Source: Lentisphaera araneosa HTCC2155
Lineage (GTDB): Bacteria; Verrucomicrobiota; Lentisphaeria; Lentisphaerales; Lentisphaeraceae
Reading direction: 5' to 3'
Assembly (NCBI RefSeq): GCF_000170755.1
Contig: NZ_ABCK01000023.1
Coordinates: 1-64,000, forward strand
DNA: 64,000 bases
The stretch's first letter is position 1, and the number at the start of each line of letters is the position of its first letter. Made by a program: the position numbers and the translations under genes. The notes under the pieces were generated by a model. It did no database searches. It worked only from the letters and a program-made list of their open reading frames with translations, and was not told where the DNA came from. Positions 25,895 to 35,388 of the stretch are shown piece after piece.

Positions 25895-26509
25895 ATGAAA
25901 AACACACTTTTTAAAATATTTTTATTCTTTTTTTTCGTGAGTTCGGCTTCTGCTCAGAACGTCAGTCCAGAGTTAAAGTTTGACGACTCAGGCTACGTTG
26001 ATGACTTGGCAGGTGAGCATGCACCTGATATGGGTGAAGAAGCGGCGCCAGAGTTAAAAGAGTTAAAGCCAGTTAAGAAAATTGAGAAAAAGAAAAAAAC
26101 TATTAACGTTGGACAAGCTCAAACTTTCCAAGGCAAGAAATATTCAACTGGCAAAGGTATGTCACTGCTCACTATACTGGCGATCGGTGGTGTTGTTATT
26201 CTCCTTATTGTTGGTGCCTTAGCCTACTTATTTGTTATTAAGAAGCCCAAATTTAAAGTGGATGAAGATGAATTTGAAGACTTTGATAAAGATATCGTAC
26301 ATAAAAATGATCAAGCTATTCAACAGGCACCTGAAAAAGTGGCGGATCCTAGTTCGACAGTTGTTTACTCCAAACCTTCACTTGGTTCTGATTTAGCTGC
26401 GGCAACACGAATTGATGAAATGGGTCGTAATCCATCTGGCATTATTGTAGATGAAGATAAATACTTCGCAGCAGGCGATGGTTTTGTAGATGAAGATTTA
26501 GATGGTTGA
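25895..26509 (+). CDS. Signal-peptide type I membrane protein of unknown function
   Basis: Not recognised as a known family. The 204-residue protein has a signal peptide (cleavage near SASA/QNV), a short acidic then Lys-rich periplasmic part (KPVKKIEKKKK), one membrane helix (LLTILAIGGVVILLIVGALA, about 90-113) and an acidic cytoplasmic tail of about 90 residues with EDEFEDFDKD and a DEDLDG end. It lies 69 bp after the TonB-like gene and before a strong terminator, so it probably closes that transcript. A link to the Exb-like complex is only suggested by position. Confidence 0.6.
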   Translation: MKNTLFKIFLFFFFVSSASAQNVSPELKFDDSGYVDDLAGEHAPDMGEEAAPELKELKPVKKIEKKKKTINVGQAQTFQGKKYSTGKGMSLLTILAIGGVVILLIVGALAYLFVIKKPKFKVDEDEFEDFDKDIVHKNDQAIQQAPEKVADPSSTVVYSKPSLGSDLAAATRIDEMGRNPSGIIVDEDKYFAAGDGFVDEDLDG

Positions 26510-26525
26510 AACCTACAACATTTTA

Positions 26526-26559
26526 TAAAAGCGAAGCAATTTCTTGCTTCGCTTTTTTA
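26526..26559. terminator. Bidirectional terminator between the Exb-like run and mnmG
   Basis: AAAAGCGAAGCAA pairs with TTGCTTCGCTTTT around a short TTTC loop. It is flanked by T on the plus strand and by A-rich sequence giving T on the minus strand. It lies between the convergent stops at 26509 and 26563, so it can end both transcripts. Confidence 0.9.
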
Positions 26560-26562
26560 TGT

Positions 26563-28392
26563 CTAGGATTTAATTTTCTTACTTTCTTCGAAGCGTTTGA
26601 TATGCACTTGGATCAAGCCAATTTCCGCCGGTGTCACGCCGTCAATTCGTGCAGCTTGCCCGAGGTCTACGGGACGATAGCGACTGAGTTTGTTCTTAGC
26701 TTCGTTACCAAGTCCGGTGATATTTAGGTAATCTAAATCTTCGGGGATAGGATTTTTGGCTAAGCGTTTTTGACGTTCCACTTGCTGTTTCTCGCGTTGA
26801 ATATAGCATTCGTATCGAGCGTCAATTTGTACCTGCTCCTTAACATCGTCAGGGAGGTCGCTTTCACCGACAACTGATTCGTAAGTGTTTTTATGGGAAC
26901 TCAAATGTTCCCATAAGCTTTTGCCATGATGCCGCTCGTTTTTGAGGCGCTCAATTTCATCGTCGATTAAAGTTTCTTTGTCTTTAGCGATTTTGTATTT
27001 CTCGTAAGGCAGTAAGCCATAATCATAAGCAATTTTAGAGAGGCGACGATCGGCATTATCCTGTCTAAGTAGGAGGCGGTACTCTGCACGTGAAGTGAAG
27101 AGTCGGTAAGGTTCAGAGATGTCTTTTGTGACTAAGTCATCAATCATCACGCCGATATAAGCTTGATCACGTTCAAGAATTAATGGTGGTTTGCCAGCAA
27201 CTAAGCCCGCAGCGTTTGCCCCAGCAATAAGTCCTTGGCCCGCAGCTTCTTCGTAGCCACTAGTGCCATTGATTTGACCAGCTACAAAAAGGTTGGGCCA
27301 AGATTTGAGGGCCAGAGAGTTTTGCGTTTGGTGAGGAGAAACCACATCGTATTCAACCGCGTAAGCGTAGCGAGCGATCTCTGCCTTTTCTAAACCAGGT
27401 ATGCTGTGAACGATTTTATTTTGAATTTGTACAGGAAGTGAAGTCGAAATGCCGTTGAGGTAATACTCTTCAGTGAAAACACCCTCTGGTTCGAGGAAAA
27501 CTTGATGTGAATCCTTGTCGCCAAAGCGGTGGATCTTATCTTCAATAGAGGGGCAATAACGAGTGCCAATCGCATCAATCGAACCATTATACATGGGGGA
27601 GAGATGCAAGTTGTCTGCAATGACCTGTTTTGTTTCTGCACTTGTTCTGCCAATGTAGCAAGGCATTTGCGGGATGCCACCGCGGTCAATTGTCTCGTAT
27701 TCTTTTTCACGAGGCCAATAAGAAAATTCGCCACACTCTCCATCTTGTCTTTCAAGCTTCTCAAAATCAATTGTCTTGGCTAAGACGCGCGGAGGTGTTC
27801 CCGTTTTTAAACGCATGAGTTCTAAGCCCAAGTCATTTTTGAGAGACTCAGAGATAGCATCGGCGGCAGTGTCGCCCGTACGTCCACCAGGGAGCTGTTG
27901 GGGACCAAAGTGCATAAGGCCGCGCATGAAAGTTCCGCAGCAAAGAACAAAAGATTTGGCTTCAAACTTGTCGCCAAACTGAGTTTGGACGGCAATGATT
28001 TTACTCTTTTCAGTAACAAAGGAGAGGCCTTCAGCTTGGTGGGTATGAAGCTTTTCAGTTTTCTCTAATTGTTGCTTCATACGTCTTTGGTAAAGTACTT
28101 TATCACACTGAGCGCGAGGTGACCAAACCGCAGGGCCACGTGAAGCATTAAGCATGCGGAATTGTAGTGCAGAGGCATCAGTATTTTGGCCCATTTCACC
28201 ACCCATGGCATCGATTTCACGCACCACATGACCTTTCGCAATACCACCAATCGCTGGATTGCAGCTCATTTGCCCGATGTGGTCTAAATTTTGCGTTATT
28301 AGCAGAGTTTCAGCACCCATTCTAGCAGAAGCGAGTGAAGCTTCTATGCCTGCGTGGCCACCGCCAATAACGATAACATCATAATTTTTCAT
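26563..28392 (-). CDS. mnmG: tRNA uridine 5-carboxymethylaminomethyl modification enzyme MnmG (GidA)
   Basis: The start at 28392 is preceded by AGGA at 7 nt and gives MKNYDVIVIGGGHAGIEAS, where family members begin; the frame is open for 18 codons upstream. The 609-residue FAD protein contains SCNPAIGGIAKGH, QCDKVLYQRRMK, GRTGDTAADAIS and RLKTGTPPR, and the C-terminal helical domain that binds MnmE. With MnmE it adds the (carboxymethyl)aminomethyl group to wobble uridine 34 of several tRNAs. Here mnmG has no rsmG or parAB beside it. Confidence 0.97.
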   Translation of the reverse strand: MKNYDVIVIGGGHAGIEASLASARMGAETLLITQNLDHIGQMSCNPAIGGIAKGHVVREIDAMGGEMGQNTDASALQFRMLNASRGPAVWSPRAQCDKVLYQRRMKQQLEKTEKLHTHQAEGLSFVTEKSKIIAVQTQFGDKFEAKSFVLCCGTFMRGLMHFGPQQLPGGRTGDTAADAISESLKNDLGLELMRLKTGTPPRVLAKTIDFEKLERQDGECGEFSYWPREKEYETIDRGGIPQMPCYIGRTSAETKQVIADNLHLSPMYNGSIDAIGTRYCPSIEDKIHRFGDKDSHQVFLEPEGVFTEEYYLNGISTSLPVQIQNKIVHSIPGLEKAEIARYAYAVEYDVVSPHQTQNSLALKSWPNLFVAGQINGTSGYEEAAGQGLIAGANAAGLVAGKPPLILERDQAYIGVMIDDLVTKDISEPYRLFTSRAEYRLLLRQDNADRRLSKIAYDYGLLPYEKYKIAKDKETLIDDEIERLKNERHHGKSLWEHLSSHKNTYESVVGESDLPDDVKEQVQIDARYECYIQREKQQVERQKRLAKNPIPEDLDYLNITGLGNEAKNKLSRYRPVDLGQAARIDGVTPAEIGLIQVHIKRFEESKKIKS

Positions 28393-28549
28393 TTTTAAAT
28401 CCTGTCTATTTGGGGAGGATTGTACTCGAATAAGTGAGTTTGTCAAGAAAAAATGAAGTTCTTAGCTTTTTGTTTAAATGACTGATAGTAATTACAAATG
28501 AATGACTTAGATGGACTTGAGGTGTTATTGATGTCACTTTTTACGAGGT

Positions 28550-30268
28550 TTAACTTTCCTCGAGAGCTATTTCATTAAGCGCTTTCTTTCTTTTGAGAAA
28601 TTGCAGGAGCATAAAGCCAAAAATAAAGAGAGATGCAAAGCTTAGGAAACTGGGTGTTAAATAATAGAGTTTATTGTAGAAGGTTTTTTCAGGGTTAACA
28701 CAAAAGTCGAGTTCAGTAAAAAGCACACCACGAGTGAAGCGTGAGCCGTTCTCAGGGTTGAGTAAGAGCTGTTCAACTTTGCCCTTAGATGAGACCAACA
28801 TGGTTTCGCAAGTATTGCCACATCGCAAAAAGGGGAGGCCATTTTCAACGGCACGAAAAATACTGTGAGCGGAGTGTTGAGCTCCACCAGCGGTTTCTCC
28901 AAACCATGAATCATTAGTGATTGTACAGAGGATATTGGCATTGTTGCGGGCAAAGCTTCGCGATATATTTTCAAATACATCATCAAAACAAATGTTGATA
29001 CCAATGCGACTTTGCTTGGCGAGGGGGAATACGGAGAATTCGCTTCCATGGCTAAGGCTAGGGCCCATTTGGCGGAATTTATTTAATTTCTCGTGGAGTT
29101 CATGGCTCATTAAATAACGTCCAGGTAAGTATTCGCCATAGGGGACGGTATGGATTTTATCGTAGCGAGCAATGATGTCACCGTTGGGATCGCTGATGAG
29201 GGCAGAATTATAATATTTTTTATGCTCAGGGTCTTGAGGGTTAACATCAGTCATACCAGTGCCAAAGAGCAAGTGAGCATTGGCTTTTTTACTTAGATAA
29301 CGAACAAGTTCGGGGAAGGCGGCATCGCGTTGGTAGCTTGAGGGCATGGGAGTTTCTGGCCAAATTATGAGGTCAGGCTTCTGAAGAATTGCCGCTTCGC
29401 TTAAATTTTTGTAGGTTTGATGATGAAATTGGTACTCTTCATAAGTTAGCGGTTTGAAGTAGGGTTTGAAATTGCCCTGTATCATCGCGACGCGGATAGT
29501 TGAGTCAGCTTTATTTTCGGGCTGAAGTTTGTCGGCAATGATGGTGGAGAGCAATAATGTGATCAAGGCCAATATGGGAAGGCTATAGTAGTTTTTTAAT
29601 TTAGGTAAACTTTTTGGTAAGTTTTGTTTTTCTGCGCTCTTTCTCACTAGATAAATTTCCAAGAGGATGGCGAGGCTGAAGTTGATGAGCGATATAAGGA
29701 AGGCAAGGCCATTGGCTCCGATGAAAGAGGCGTTTTTTAAGAAATGTAATTGATAAACTTGGCTGACTTCAATGCTATTCCATGGGAGGCCAGTGAAAAG
29801 CCATGTGCGGACCCATTCAAAAAATGACCAAAGCACGGCAGCTGCAATAAAAAGTTTATAACTTGAGCGCAAGTTAAGTATGCGTCTGTAATGAGGGGCA
29901 GAGACGTGTTCTTCACTGGCTTTTGGGAAGAGCAAGTAATGACGTAGTTTACAAGTGAGATAGAGCCATATTCCCGGAATAGGCGTCCAAATTAAGGCGA
30001 CCAATAGGGGGCATAATAGGAAGATGGGGTAGAGGAAGTAAAAGGTGCCTAGGAAATAGCCGAAGCCCCATGCCGAGCCAATATAAAAATTTCCACGGTC
30101 GTGCCGGCCTAAGCCAAGCAGATGAAGGGGGATTAATGCGAACCACGCAAGAAAATGTAAGTTGAAGGGCTCGAAACAAAGGTTGACTGATAAGCCTAAA
30201 GCAAAAGCAATTAGTGCTTTTAAAAGCGGGTGAACCTTGTTGGTGATGGTTGGGTTTTCGTTGGGCAT
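28550..30268 (-). CDS. lnt: Apolipoprotein N-acyltransferase
   Basis: The ATG at 30268 is preferred; the frame could start nine codons earlier at a TTG. The 572-residue protein has an N-terminal block of membrane helices (ALIAFALGLSVNLCFEPF, a long region to about 250) and a periplasmic nitrilase-fold domain with the three expected catalytic elements: Glu in IIWPETPMP, Lys in RYDKIHTVPYGEYLPG and Cys in INICFDDVFEN. A last helix anchors the C-terminus. It adds the third acyl chain to lipoproteins in the inner membrane, consistent with the lipoproteins at 50692 and 51379. It lies 56 bp before the AarF gene (minus strand order aarF then lnt). Confidence 0.92.
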   Translation of the reverse strand: MPNENPTITNKVHPLLKALIAFALGLSVNLCFEPFNLHFLAWFALIPLHLLGLGRHDRGNFYIGSAWGFGYFLGTFYFLYPIFLLCPLLVALIWTPIPGIWLYLTCKLRHYLLFPKASEEHVSAPHYRRILNLRSSYKLFIAAAVLWSFFEWVRTWLFTGLPWNSIEVSQVYQLHFLKNASFIGANGLAFLISLINFSLAILLEIYLVRKSAEKQNLPKSLPKLKNYYSLPILALITLLLSTIIADKLQPENKADSTIRVAMIQGNFKPYFKPLTYEEYQFHHQTYKNLSEAAILQKPDLIIWPETPMPSSYQRDAAFPELVRYLSKKANAHLLFGTGMTDVNPQDPEHKKYYNSALISDPNGDIIARYDKIHTVPYGEYLPGRYLMSHELHEKLNKFRQMGPSLSHGSEFSVFPLAKQSRIGINICFDDVFENISRSFARNNANILCTITNDSWFGETAGGAQHSAHSIFRAVENGLPFLRCGNTCETMLVSSKGKVEQLLLNPENGSRFTRGVLFTELDFCVNPEKTFYNKLYYLTPSFLSFASLFIFGFMLLQFLKRKKALNEIALEES

Positions 30269-30324
30269 GAATGGGTATCCAAATTGACTCTTCAATCTAA
30301 AGATAAAGAAAGATAAGTCAAAGC

Positions 30325-31989
30325 TTATTTGCCGTTTAGGTCACCAGATTTACGAATAGACAAGAGGAGTTTGATCGTGAGCACAAATGAGGTGGCATAG
30401 CCCATGAATCCGAGAATAGAGATTTCAAAAATCATTGGGGGGATACGCTGGCCAATGAGTTGAGATGAACCGATAAACAAAGCGGCAATGATAATGCCAT
30501 AGACGAGTCGGTTGATAACTGCATCGAGTTTTCGGTGCTCAAGTTTTACATCAAAGGAACCCGCCTTCATGTTTTCAACGAGATGGATGAGTTCCCGAGG
30601 CATCATTTCGATAAGGCGATCCCACTCTTTATATTTTTTCTTGAGCTTCTTATATGTTCGCAAGGGAGAGTGGCGAGCCTTGAGTCTTTGAATCTGGAAG
30701 CTTTTGATCAGTGGGATAAAATTGAAGTTACGGTCGAGTGAACGTGATGTTCCTTCAAGCATGATGAGGGTTTTGATGAGTAAAGATATGTTGCTGGGTA
30801 AAATAATTTTGTAGGTGCGAATTATGCGTGATACTTCTTTTAAAGCCCCGCTAAAATCAATGTCTTCGAGGTTTTCAACTTGGAATTCGTAAAGGAATTC
30901 GGTTATGTCTGCCTGCAGTTCATCGCGCTTTAGTTTGGGTTGACATTTGCCAATACGTAGAACATAATCAGTAATGAGTTGAGCATCTTGATCCAAAGCG
31001 GCAAAACCCACATCCTCAATCATTTCGCGGTATTCTTCATCAATAATGCCAATGAGACCAAAGTCTAAAAGGCCAATGCGTCCATCGTTAAGGATCCATA
31101 TATTTCCAGCGTGTGGATCAGCGTGATAGACTCCGTCACGAAGTATCATGTTGAGGAAGACGAGGGCGCCATTTTTTGCAATTTCCGCAGGAGTTACAGG
31201 GAGGTGGTGGTGAGTTTTTAATTCTGAAACACTCATACCATAAAGGCGTTCCATGGTGATAACTTTTTGAGATGATAGCTCTTTGTAGGTGTGGGGGATG
31301 TGAACTGTTTTATCATCGGCAAATTTTTTGCCGATTTTAGCCATATTTTGAAGTTCGCGTTCAAAATTCATTTCTCGGAAGAGACTTTTTTTAAAGTCTT
31401 CGAGGATCTTTGTTGGTTGGTAGGAAGCGAGGCCAGAGTCATATTTTTCAGCTAACTGCAAAATTTTTGAAAAAACGCTAAGGTCTTTGACGACTTTATC
31501 TTCAATGCCATGATGCTGGATTTTTACGACGACATCTGTGCCATCAAATAGTTTTGCGAAGTGCGCCTGTCCAACTGAAGCTGAGGCAAAAGATTCGAAT
31601 TCAAATTCAGCATAGAGTTCTTCGACTTTTTTGCCGAGTTCATCTTCAATAGTTTCACGAACTTGTTCAGCGCTGTCAGGCGTAGTGGAGTCCTGTAGAA
31701 GTTTGAGTTCGGCTGCGAGTTGCTCACCGACTAGGTCCTCTCTCGTGCTTAAGATTTGGCCGAGCTTGATGAAAGTTGGGCCGAGCTCAGTAAATGCGAG
31801 GCGCAAACGACAGGCATGAGACATGTTTTCTATGTTGGGGTGCGAGTGAATTTTCTGACGCAGGTTTTTCATGAACTCAGGTTCATAATTTTCGACCCAG
31901 TCAATTAATCCGTACTTAATGAATACGGTGATGACTTCGCGAAAGCGCTTGGTGTCTCGGGTTAATTCTGGGATTGACTGAAAGTTCAC
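30325..31989 (-). CDS. ABC1/AarF/UbiB-family atypical protein kinase
   Basis: A GTG start at 31989 is supported by AGGAG 6 nt upstream. The 554-residue protein carries the family signature: GPTFIKLGQILSTREDL (KxGQ motif), ASASVGQAHFAKL (Ala-rich loop replacing the Gly-rich loop), VVVKIQHHGI (ATP-binding Lys), MERLYGMSV and the catalytic ADPHAGNIWILNDGRIGLLDFG. Two hydrophobic helices end the protein. UbiB/ADCK proteins support isoprenoid quinone synthesis, probably as ATPases that handle lipid intermediates. No other quinone gene lies nearby. Confidence 0.9.
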   Translation of the reverse strand: MNFQSIPELTRDTKRFREVITVFIKYGLIDWVENYEPEFMKNLRQKIHSHPNIENMSHACRLRLAFTELGPTFIKLGQILSTREDLVGEQLAAELKLLQDSTTPDSAEQVRETIEDELGKKVEELYAEFEFESFASASVGQAHFAKLFDGTDVVVKIQHHGIEDKVVKDLSVFSKILQLAEKYDSGLASYQPTKILEDFKKSLFREMNFERELQNMAKIGKKFADDKTVHIPHTYKELSSQKVITMERLYGMSVSELKTHHHLPVTPAEIAKNGALVFLNMILRDGVYHADPHAGNIWILNDGRIGLLDFGLIGIIDEEYREMIEDVGFAALDQDAQLITDYVLRIGKCQPKLKRDELQADITEFLYEFQVENLEDIDFSGALKEVSRIIRTYKIILPSNISLLIKTLIMLEGTSRSLDRNFNFIPLIKSFQIQRLKARHSPLRTYKKLKKKYKEWDRLIEMMPRELIHLVENMKAGSFDVKLEHRKLDAVINRLVYGIIIAALFIGSSQLIGQRIPPMIFEISILGFMGYATSFVLTIKLLLSIRKSGDLNGK

Positions 31990-32211
31990 TATTTTCTCCT
32001 ACATGTCTTAAATATGTGTGATCTTTATTTGTATGCAAGTCTTGGATTGTATAAGTCAGTGTGTTTGGGAGGCTTTAAGACTTGTACAAATTGCAGCTTT
32101 ATAGTCCATGCAATAGCATTTAAGGTTTTGGGCTCTGATAAATATTTAAAAAGGTGATAGATGCTTTGCATTAAGCTAAAAAGTCTTTAGCTTAACTGAA
32201 GTCAAAAGAAG

Positions 32212-32925
32212 ATGGATTTTATGGGAGATAAAATAGACACGATTTTTTGGGTGGAAACACCCGAAGGCGTTAATTTGAGTATGCGTTTGGCAAGCTTGCC
32301 AATACGAATGACGGCGTATTTACTCGACTTTGTTTTTAAAGGTATCATTTTTATAGCGCTGGCTATTATTTTGGGACTTTTTGGAGATGCTTCTACAGGA
32401 CTTTTTCTCGTAGCAATTTTTGTTTTATGGTGGTTTTATCCCGTATTATTTGAGGTGCTTCATCAGGGGATGACTCCGGGTAAGAGAATCATGAAAATTC
32501 GCGTCTTACATGGCAATGGTACTCCCGTCGGTTGGCGGTCATCGATGATTCGAAATTTTTTACGTTTAGCTGATATGTTTGCCAGTATATGGGGCTTGGA
32601 ATTTCTTGCGATGTTCGCAGATTCACGAAATAGGCGCTTGGGCGATTTGGCGGCAGATAGCATTGTTGTTTACGCAGATAGTCAAAGGTCTAAAGTTTTT
32701 TTACCAGAGGTTGAGCCTTTGCTTCCTCCTGTGGCTCTCAATCCAGAAGAGCAAAAGAGCTTTATTGCCTTTGGCGAACGTTATCACATGTTGAGTAAAC
32801 AACGACAGGTTGAGTTGGCGGAGATTCTAGAAGAGATACATGGAGAGGAAGGCGCTGCAGCAGTGAAAAAACTTTATGCTTATTCCTTAGGTTTAGCCGG
32901 TGGAGAGGGAGTGAAAGATTCATGA
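32212..32925 (+). CDS. RDD-family membrane protein
   Basis: The 237-residue protein begins with an RDD domain: PIRMTAYLLDFVFKGIIF (Arg and Asp in the first helix), three to four hydrophobic segments, then TPGKRIMKIRVLHGNGTPVG and RNRRLGDLAADSIVVY. The C-terminal ~80 residues are soluble and helical. An in-frame ATG nine bases downstream is an alternative start. It is the first gene of a six-gene coupled operon (RDD, SpoIIM, DUF4129, DUF4350, MoxR, DUF58); the same partners occur together in other phyla, for example around moxR2 in mycobacteria (from memory). The function of RDD in this set is not known. Confidence 0.88.
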   Translation: MDFMGDKIDTIFWVETPEGVNLSMRLASLPIRMTAYLLDFVFKGIIFIALAIILGLFGDASTGLFLVAIFVLWWFYPVLFEVLHQGMTPGKRIMKIRVLHGNGTPVGWRSSMIRNFLRLADMFASIWGLEFLAMFADSRNRRLGDLAADSIVVYADSQRSKVFLPEVEPLLPPVALNPEEQKSFIAFGERYHMLSKQRQVELAEILEEIHGEEGAAAVKKLYAYSLGLAGGEGVKDS

Positions 32926-33887
32926 AACAAAGAGTTTTTGAAGATAAGCATCGCGATTTTTGGAAAGTACTGGAAGATCTGTTTAATAAAAAAATTAAAC
33001 GAGATGTTGAACTCAATGACAATTTTCCATCTATGTATCGCAACTTGTGCAAGCAGCTCGCAGTGGCAAGGGGTCGGAATTATAGTCCGATATTGATCCA
33101 ATACTTAGAGGAACTCGTGGCTTCTGGTCACCAGCGTCTCTATGGGCGCCGTGGTGGAGCTGAGATGAAAATTATTCGTTACTTTCAAAAAGATTTTCCT
33201 CGTATGGTTCGAAAGGAATGGAGGCTGATCCTTTTTTCTCATATTTTATTTTATCTTCCTTTAGTTAGTATAGCTGTTTTGATTCAGTATTACCCTGATT
33301 TAGCTCACATGCTCTTGCCGACGGATATGCTGATGCAAATGGAAGAAAGTTATGATCCCGCCAACGGTCACTTTGAAGAGGTTCGTCCTGCGAGTCAAGA
33401 CTTCATGATGTGGGGGTACTACATAATGAATAATGTGGGGATTGATTTTCGTTGTTTTGCCGGTGGTTTGTTTGCCGGAGTCGGCTCGATCTTTTTTATG
33501 ATTTATAATGGTGTGGCTATTGGTGGAGTGGCTGGGTATATTACGCAGATTGGCTATGGCGAAACTTTTTGGCCATTTGTCTGTGGTCATAGTGCACCAG
33601 AACTTACTGCAGCGGTATTTTCAGGCGCGTGTGGTATGAAGTTAGGGTTCTCTTTTATAATGCCAGGCAATAAGAGTCGTTTACAGTCTTTGAAAGATTG
33701 TGCGGCAGATGCCATGACGCTTCTATGGGGAACGGCATTCATGACTTTTTTGGCGGCATTTATCGAAGCCTTTTGGTCATCATCTCCACTCATTCCAGTA
33801 GATGTTAAGTATTGGGTCGCTGGATGCATGTGGTTGGGAATGATTTTATATTTCTTATTTATGGGTCGTCGTCGTGGATCTGAATAA
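32922..33887 (+). CDS. SpoIIM/DUF95-family membrane protein
   Basis: A 321-residue protein whose ATG overlaps the RDD stop by 4 bp. A soluble N-terminal part of ~100 residues (RDFWKVLEDLFNKK, ARGRNYSPILIQYLEEL) is followed by several membrane segments with the SpoIIM-like features NNVGIDFRCFAGGLFAGVGS, YNGVAIGGVAGYI and GHSAPELTAAVFSGACGMKLG. The HSAPEL motif is the usual mark of this family. SpoIIM proteins outside endospore formers are part of MoxR/DUF58 operons. No sporulation role is implied here. Confidence 0.9.
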   Translation: MKQRVFEDKHRDFWKVLEDLFNKKIKRDVELNDNFPSMYRNLCKQLAVARGRNYSPILIQYLEELVASGHQRLYGRRGGAEMKIIRYFQKDFPRMVRKEWRLILFSHILFYLPLVSIAVLIQYYPDLAHMLLPTDMLMQMEESYDPANGHFEEVRPASQDFMMWGYYIMNNVGIDFRCFAGGLFAGVGSIFFMIYNGVAIGGVAGYITQIGYGETFWPFVCGHSAPELTAAVFSGACGMKLGFSFIMPGNKSRLQSLKDCAADAMTLLWGTAFMTFLAAFIEAFWSSSPLIPVDVKYWVAGCMWLGMILYFLFMGRRRGSE

Positions 33888-35388
33888 TTTACAAATTGCA
33901 CTACGCCCCCGAAATAACTGGGAAGCTTTTGACTTGGGTCGAAGTTTACTGAAGAAAAATTTATTATCGTTTTATAAACCTTGGTTGGCACTTACGATCC
34001 CCTACACCCTGCTACTATTTCTCCTTTTTAAGGATTATCCATTTTGGGGCTTTTTTGTGTTTTGGTTTTTCTTACCTATTTTCGAACGTGTTATTATTTT
34101 TGATCTTAGTCGTATTATTTTTGGAGAGACACCGAGTGTCAAACATAGTTTAAAAGAGTTTCCCAAAGAACTCAAAAAAGGTTTCTTTAGTCTGCATTTC
34201 ATGTGGCGCTTCACATTCTCAAGAGCCTTTATGATGCCTATTTGGCAGTTGGAGGGTTTAAAGGGGGCGAGTCGTAAAAAACGTTTACGCGTTCTTTCTG
34301 GTTCGAGTACGAGTAGTAATTGTGCTTGGAATGGAGTGATGTACCTCCATATAGAACAGTTAGTTGCGGCAGGTATTTTAACTATCTGTTATTTATTTGT
34401 TCCAGTAGAAGTTAAGGGAGATATTCCCAGTAAAATCTTTGACTTGGATAGTTTTGTTTATTGGTTGGAGCAATTGCCCACGTGGCTGTCATTTTTTGTG
34501 TACCTAGTGACGGCGCTGTCGATGGTATTGATACGCCCCTTTTATGTTGCGGGTGGATTCACTCTCTATATTTGCCGCCGTATGGTTCTTGAGGGTTGGG
34601 ATATTGAACTTCAGTTTAGAAGTCTTGCGGATCGAATCAAAGAAAAAAGTATGTTGACAAATAAAATTGTTCCCTTGCTGATAATGGCATTTATCTTTCT
34701 ATGCCCTTCTCCCGTTCAGGCTCAATCTAGTGAAGTGGATCGTGAGTTAGAGACGATTATGGCCGATGAAGAATTTAACGAGTATAAAAATGTAAAGAAG
34801 CGTGAGTTTAAAGACATTGATGCGAGCTTTTTAGACTGGCTATTTGATGGGAGTAATCAAGAAGAACAAGAGGAGAGCGATTTTGATTGGGTGTCTATGG
34901 CGGGCTTCTTTAAAGGTTTGTTTATCTGTTTGATGGCAGGCGCTTTAATTTGGTTGATTTGGAAAATCATTGTGATTGTTATGGATGAACGTAAGCTAGA
35001 GTATAGAACTCCCAAAACGACGAAAGAAGTCATTAAGTTTATGGGCATGGATCTCAGTGAAGATTCATTGCCGGATGATATCGCAAAAGAAGTCACTAGC
35101 CTGTTACAGAAAGGCGACGTTCGCGGAGCTATCAGCCTGTTGTACCGAGGGAGTGTCTTTCAGCTCTTGGAAGCGGGGATGAAATTACGTTCAAGTGATA
35201 CGGAGATGGATTGCTTACGTCGTGTGGAATCTCTAGGTGAAAAAGATAAAAAATACTTTTTTAAGGACCTAACGAATATTTGGCTCAAAGCAGCTTATGC
35301 ACATGATTTACCTGAGAAGAATCGCTGTGAAGAGCTTTGTAAGCGTTGGCAACAGTTGTTTGAAAAGCGTGAAGAGGTACAAGCATGA
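33874..35388 (+). CDS. DUF4129 domain membrane protein
   Basis: A GTG start at 33874 overlaps the SpoIIM gene by 14 bp. The 504-residue protein has about five hydrophobic segments (around 45-75, 165-185, 205-235, LLIMAFIFLCPSPVQA near 270 and GLFICLMAGALIWLIWKII near 350). Its C-terminal cytoplasmic DUF4129 domain (DIAKEVTSLLQKGDVRGAIS, LLYRGSVFQLLEAG, CEELCKRWQQLFEK) is the recognisable part. Such domains accompany transglutaminase-like and MoxR/DUF58 systems. Function unknown. Confidence 0.8.
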   Translation: MDLNNLQIALRPRNNWEAFDLGRSLLKKNLLSFYKPWLALTIPYTLLLFLLFKDYPFWGFFVFWFFLPIFERVIIFDLSRIIFGETPSVKHSLKEFPKELKKGFFSLHFMWRFTFSRAFMMPIWQLEGLKGASRKKRLRVLSGSSTSSNCAWNGVMYLHIEQLVAAGILTICYLFVPVEVKGDIPSKIFDLDSFVYWLEQLPTWLSFFVYLVTALSMVLIRPFYVAGGFTLYICRRMVLEGWDIELQFRSLADRIKEKSMLTNKIVPLLIMAFIFLCPSPVQAQSSEVDRELETIMADEEFNEYKNVKKREFKDIDASFLDWLFDGSNQEEQEESDFDWVSMAGFFKGLFICLMAGALIWLIWKIIVIVMDERKLEYRTPKTTKEVIKFMGMDLSEDSLPDDIAKEVTSLLQKGDVRGAISLLYRGSVFQLLEAGMKLRSSDTEMDCLRRVESLGEKDKKYFFKDLTNIWLKAAYAHDLPEKNRCEELCKRWQQLFEKREEVQA

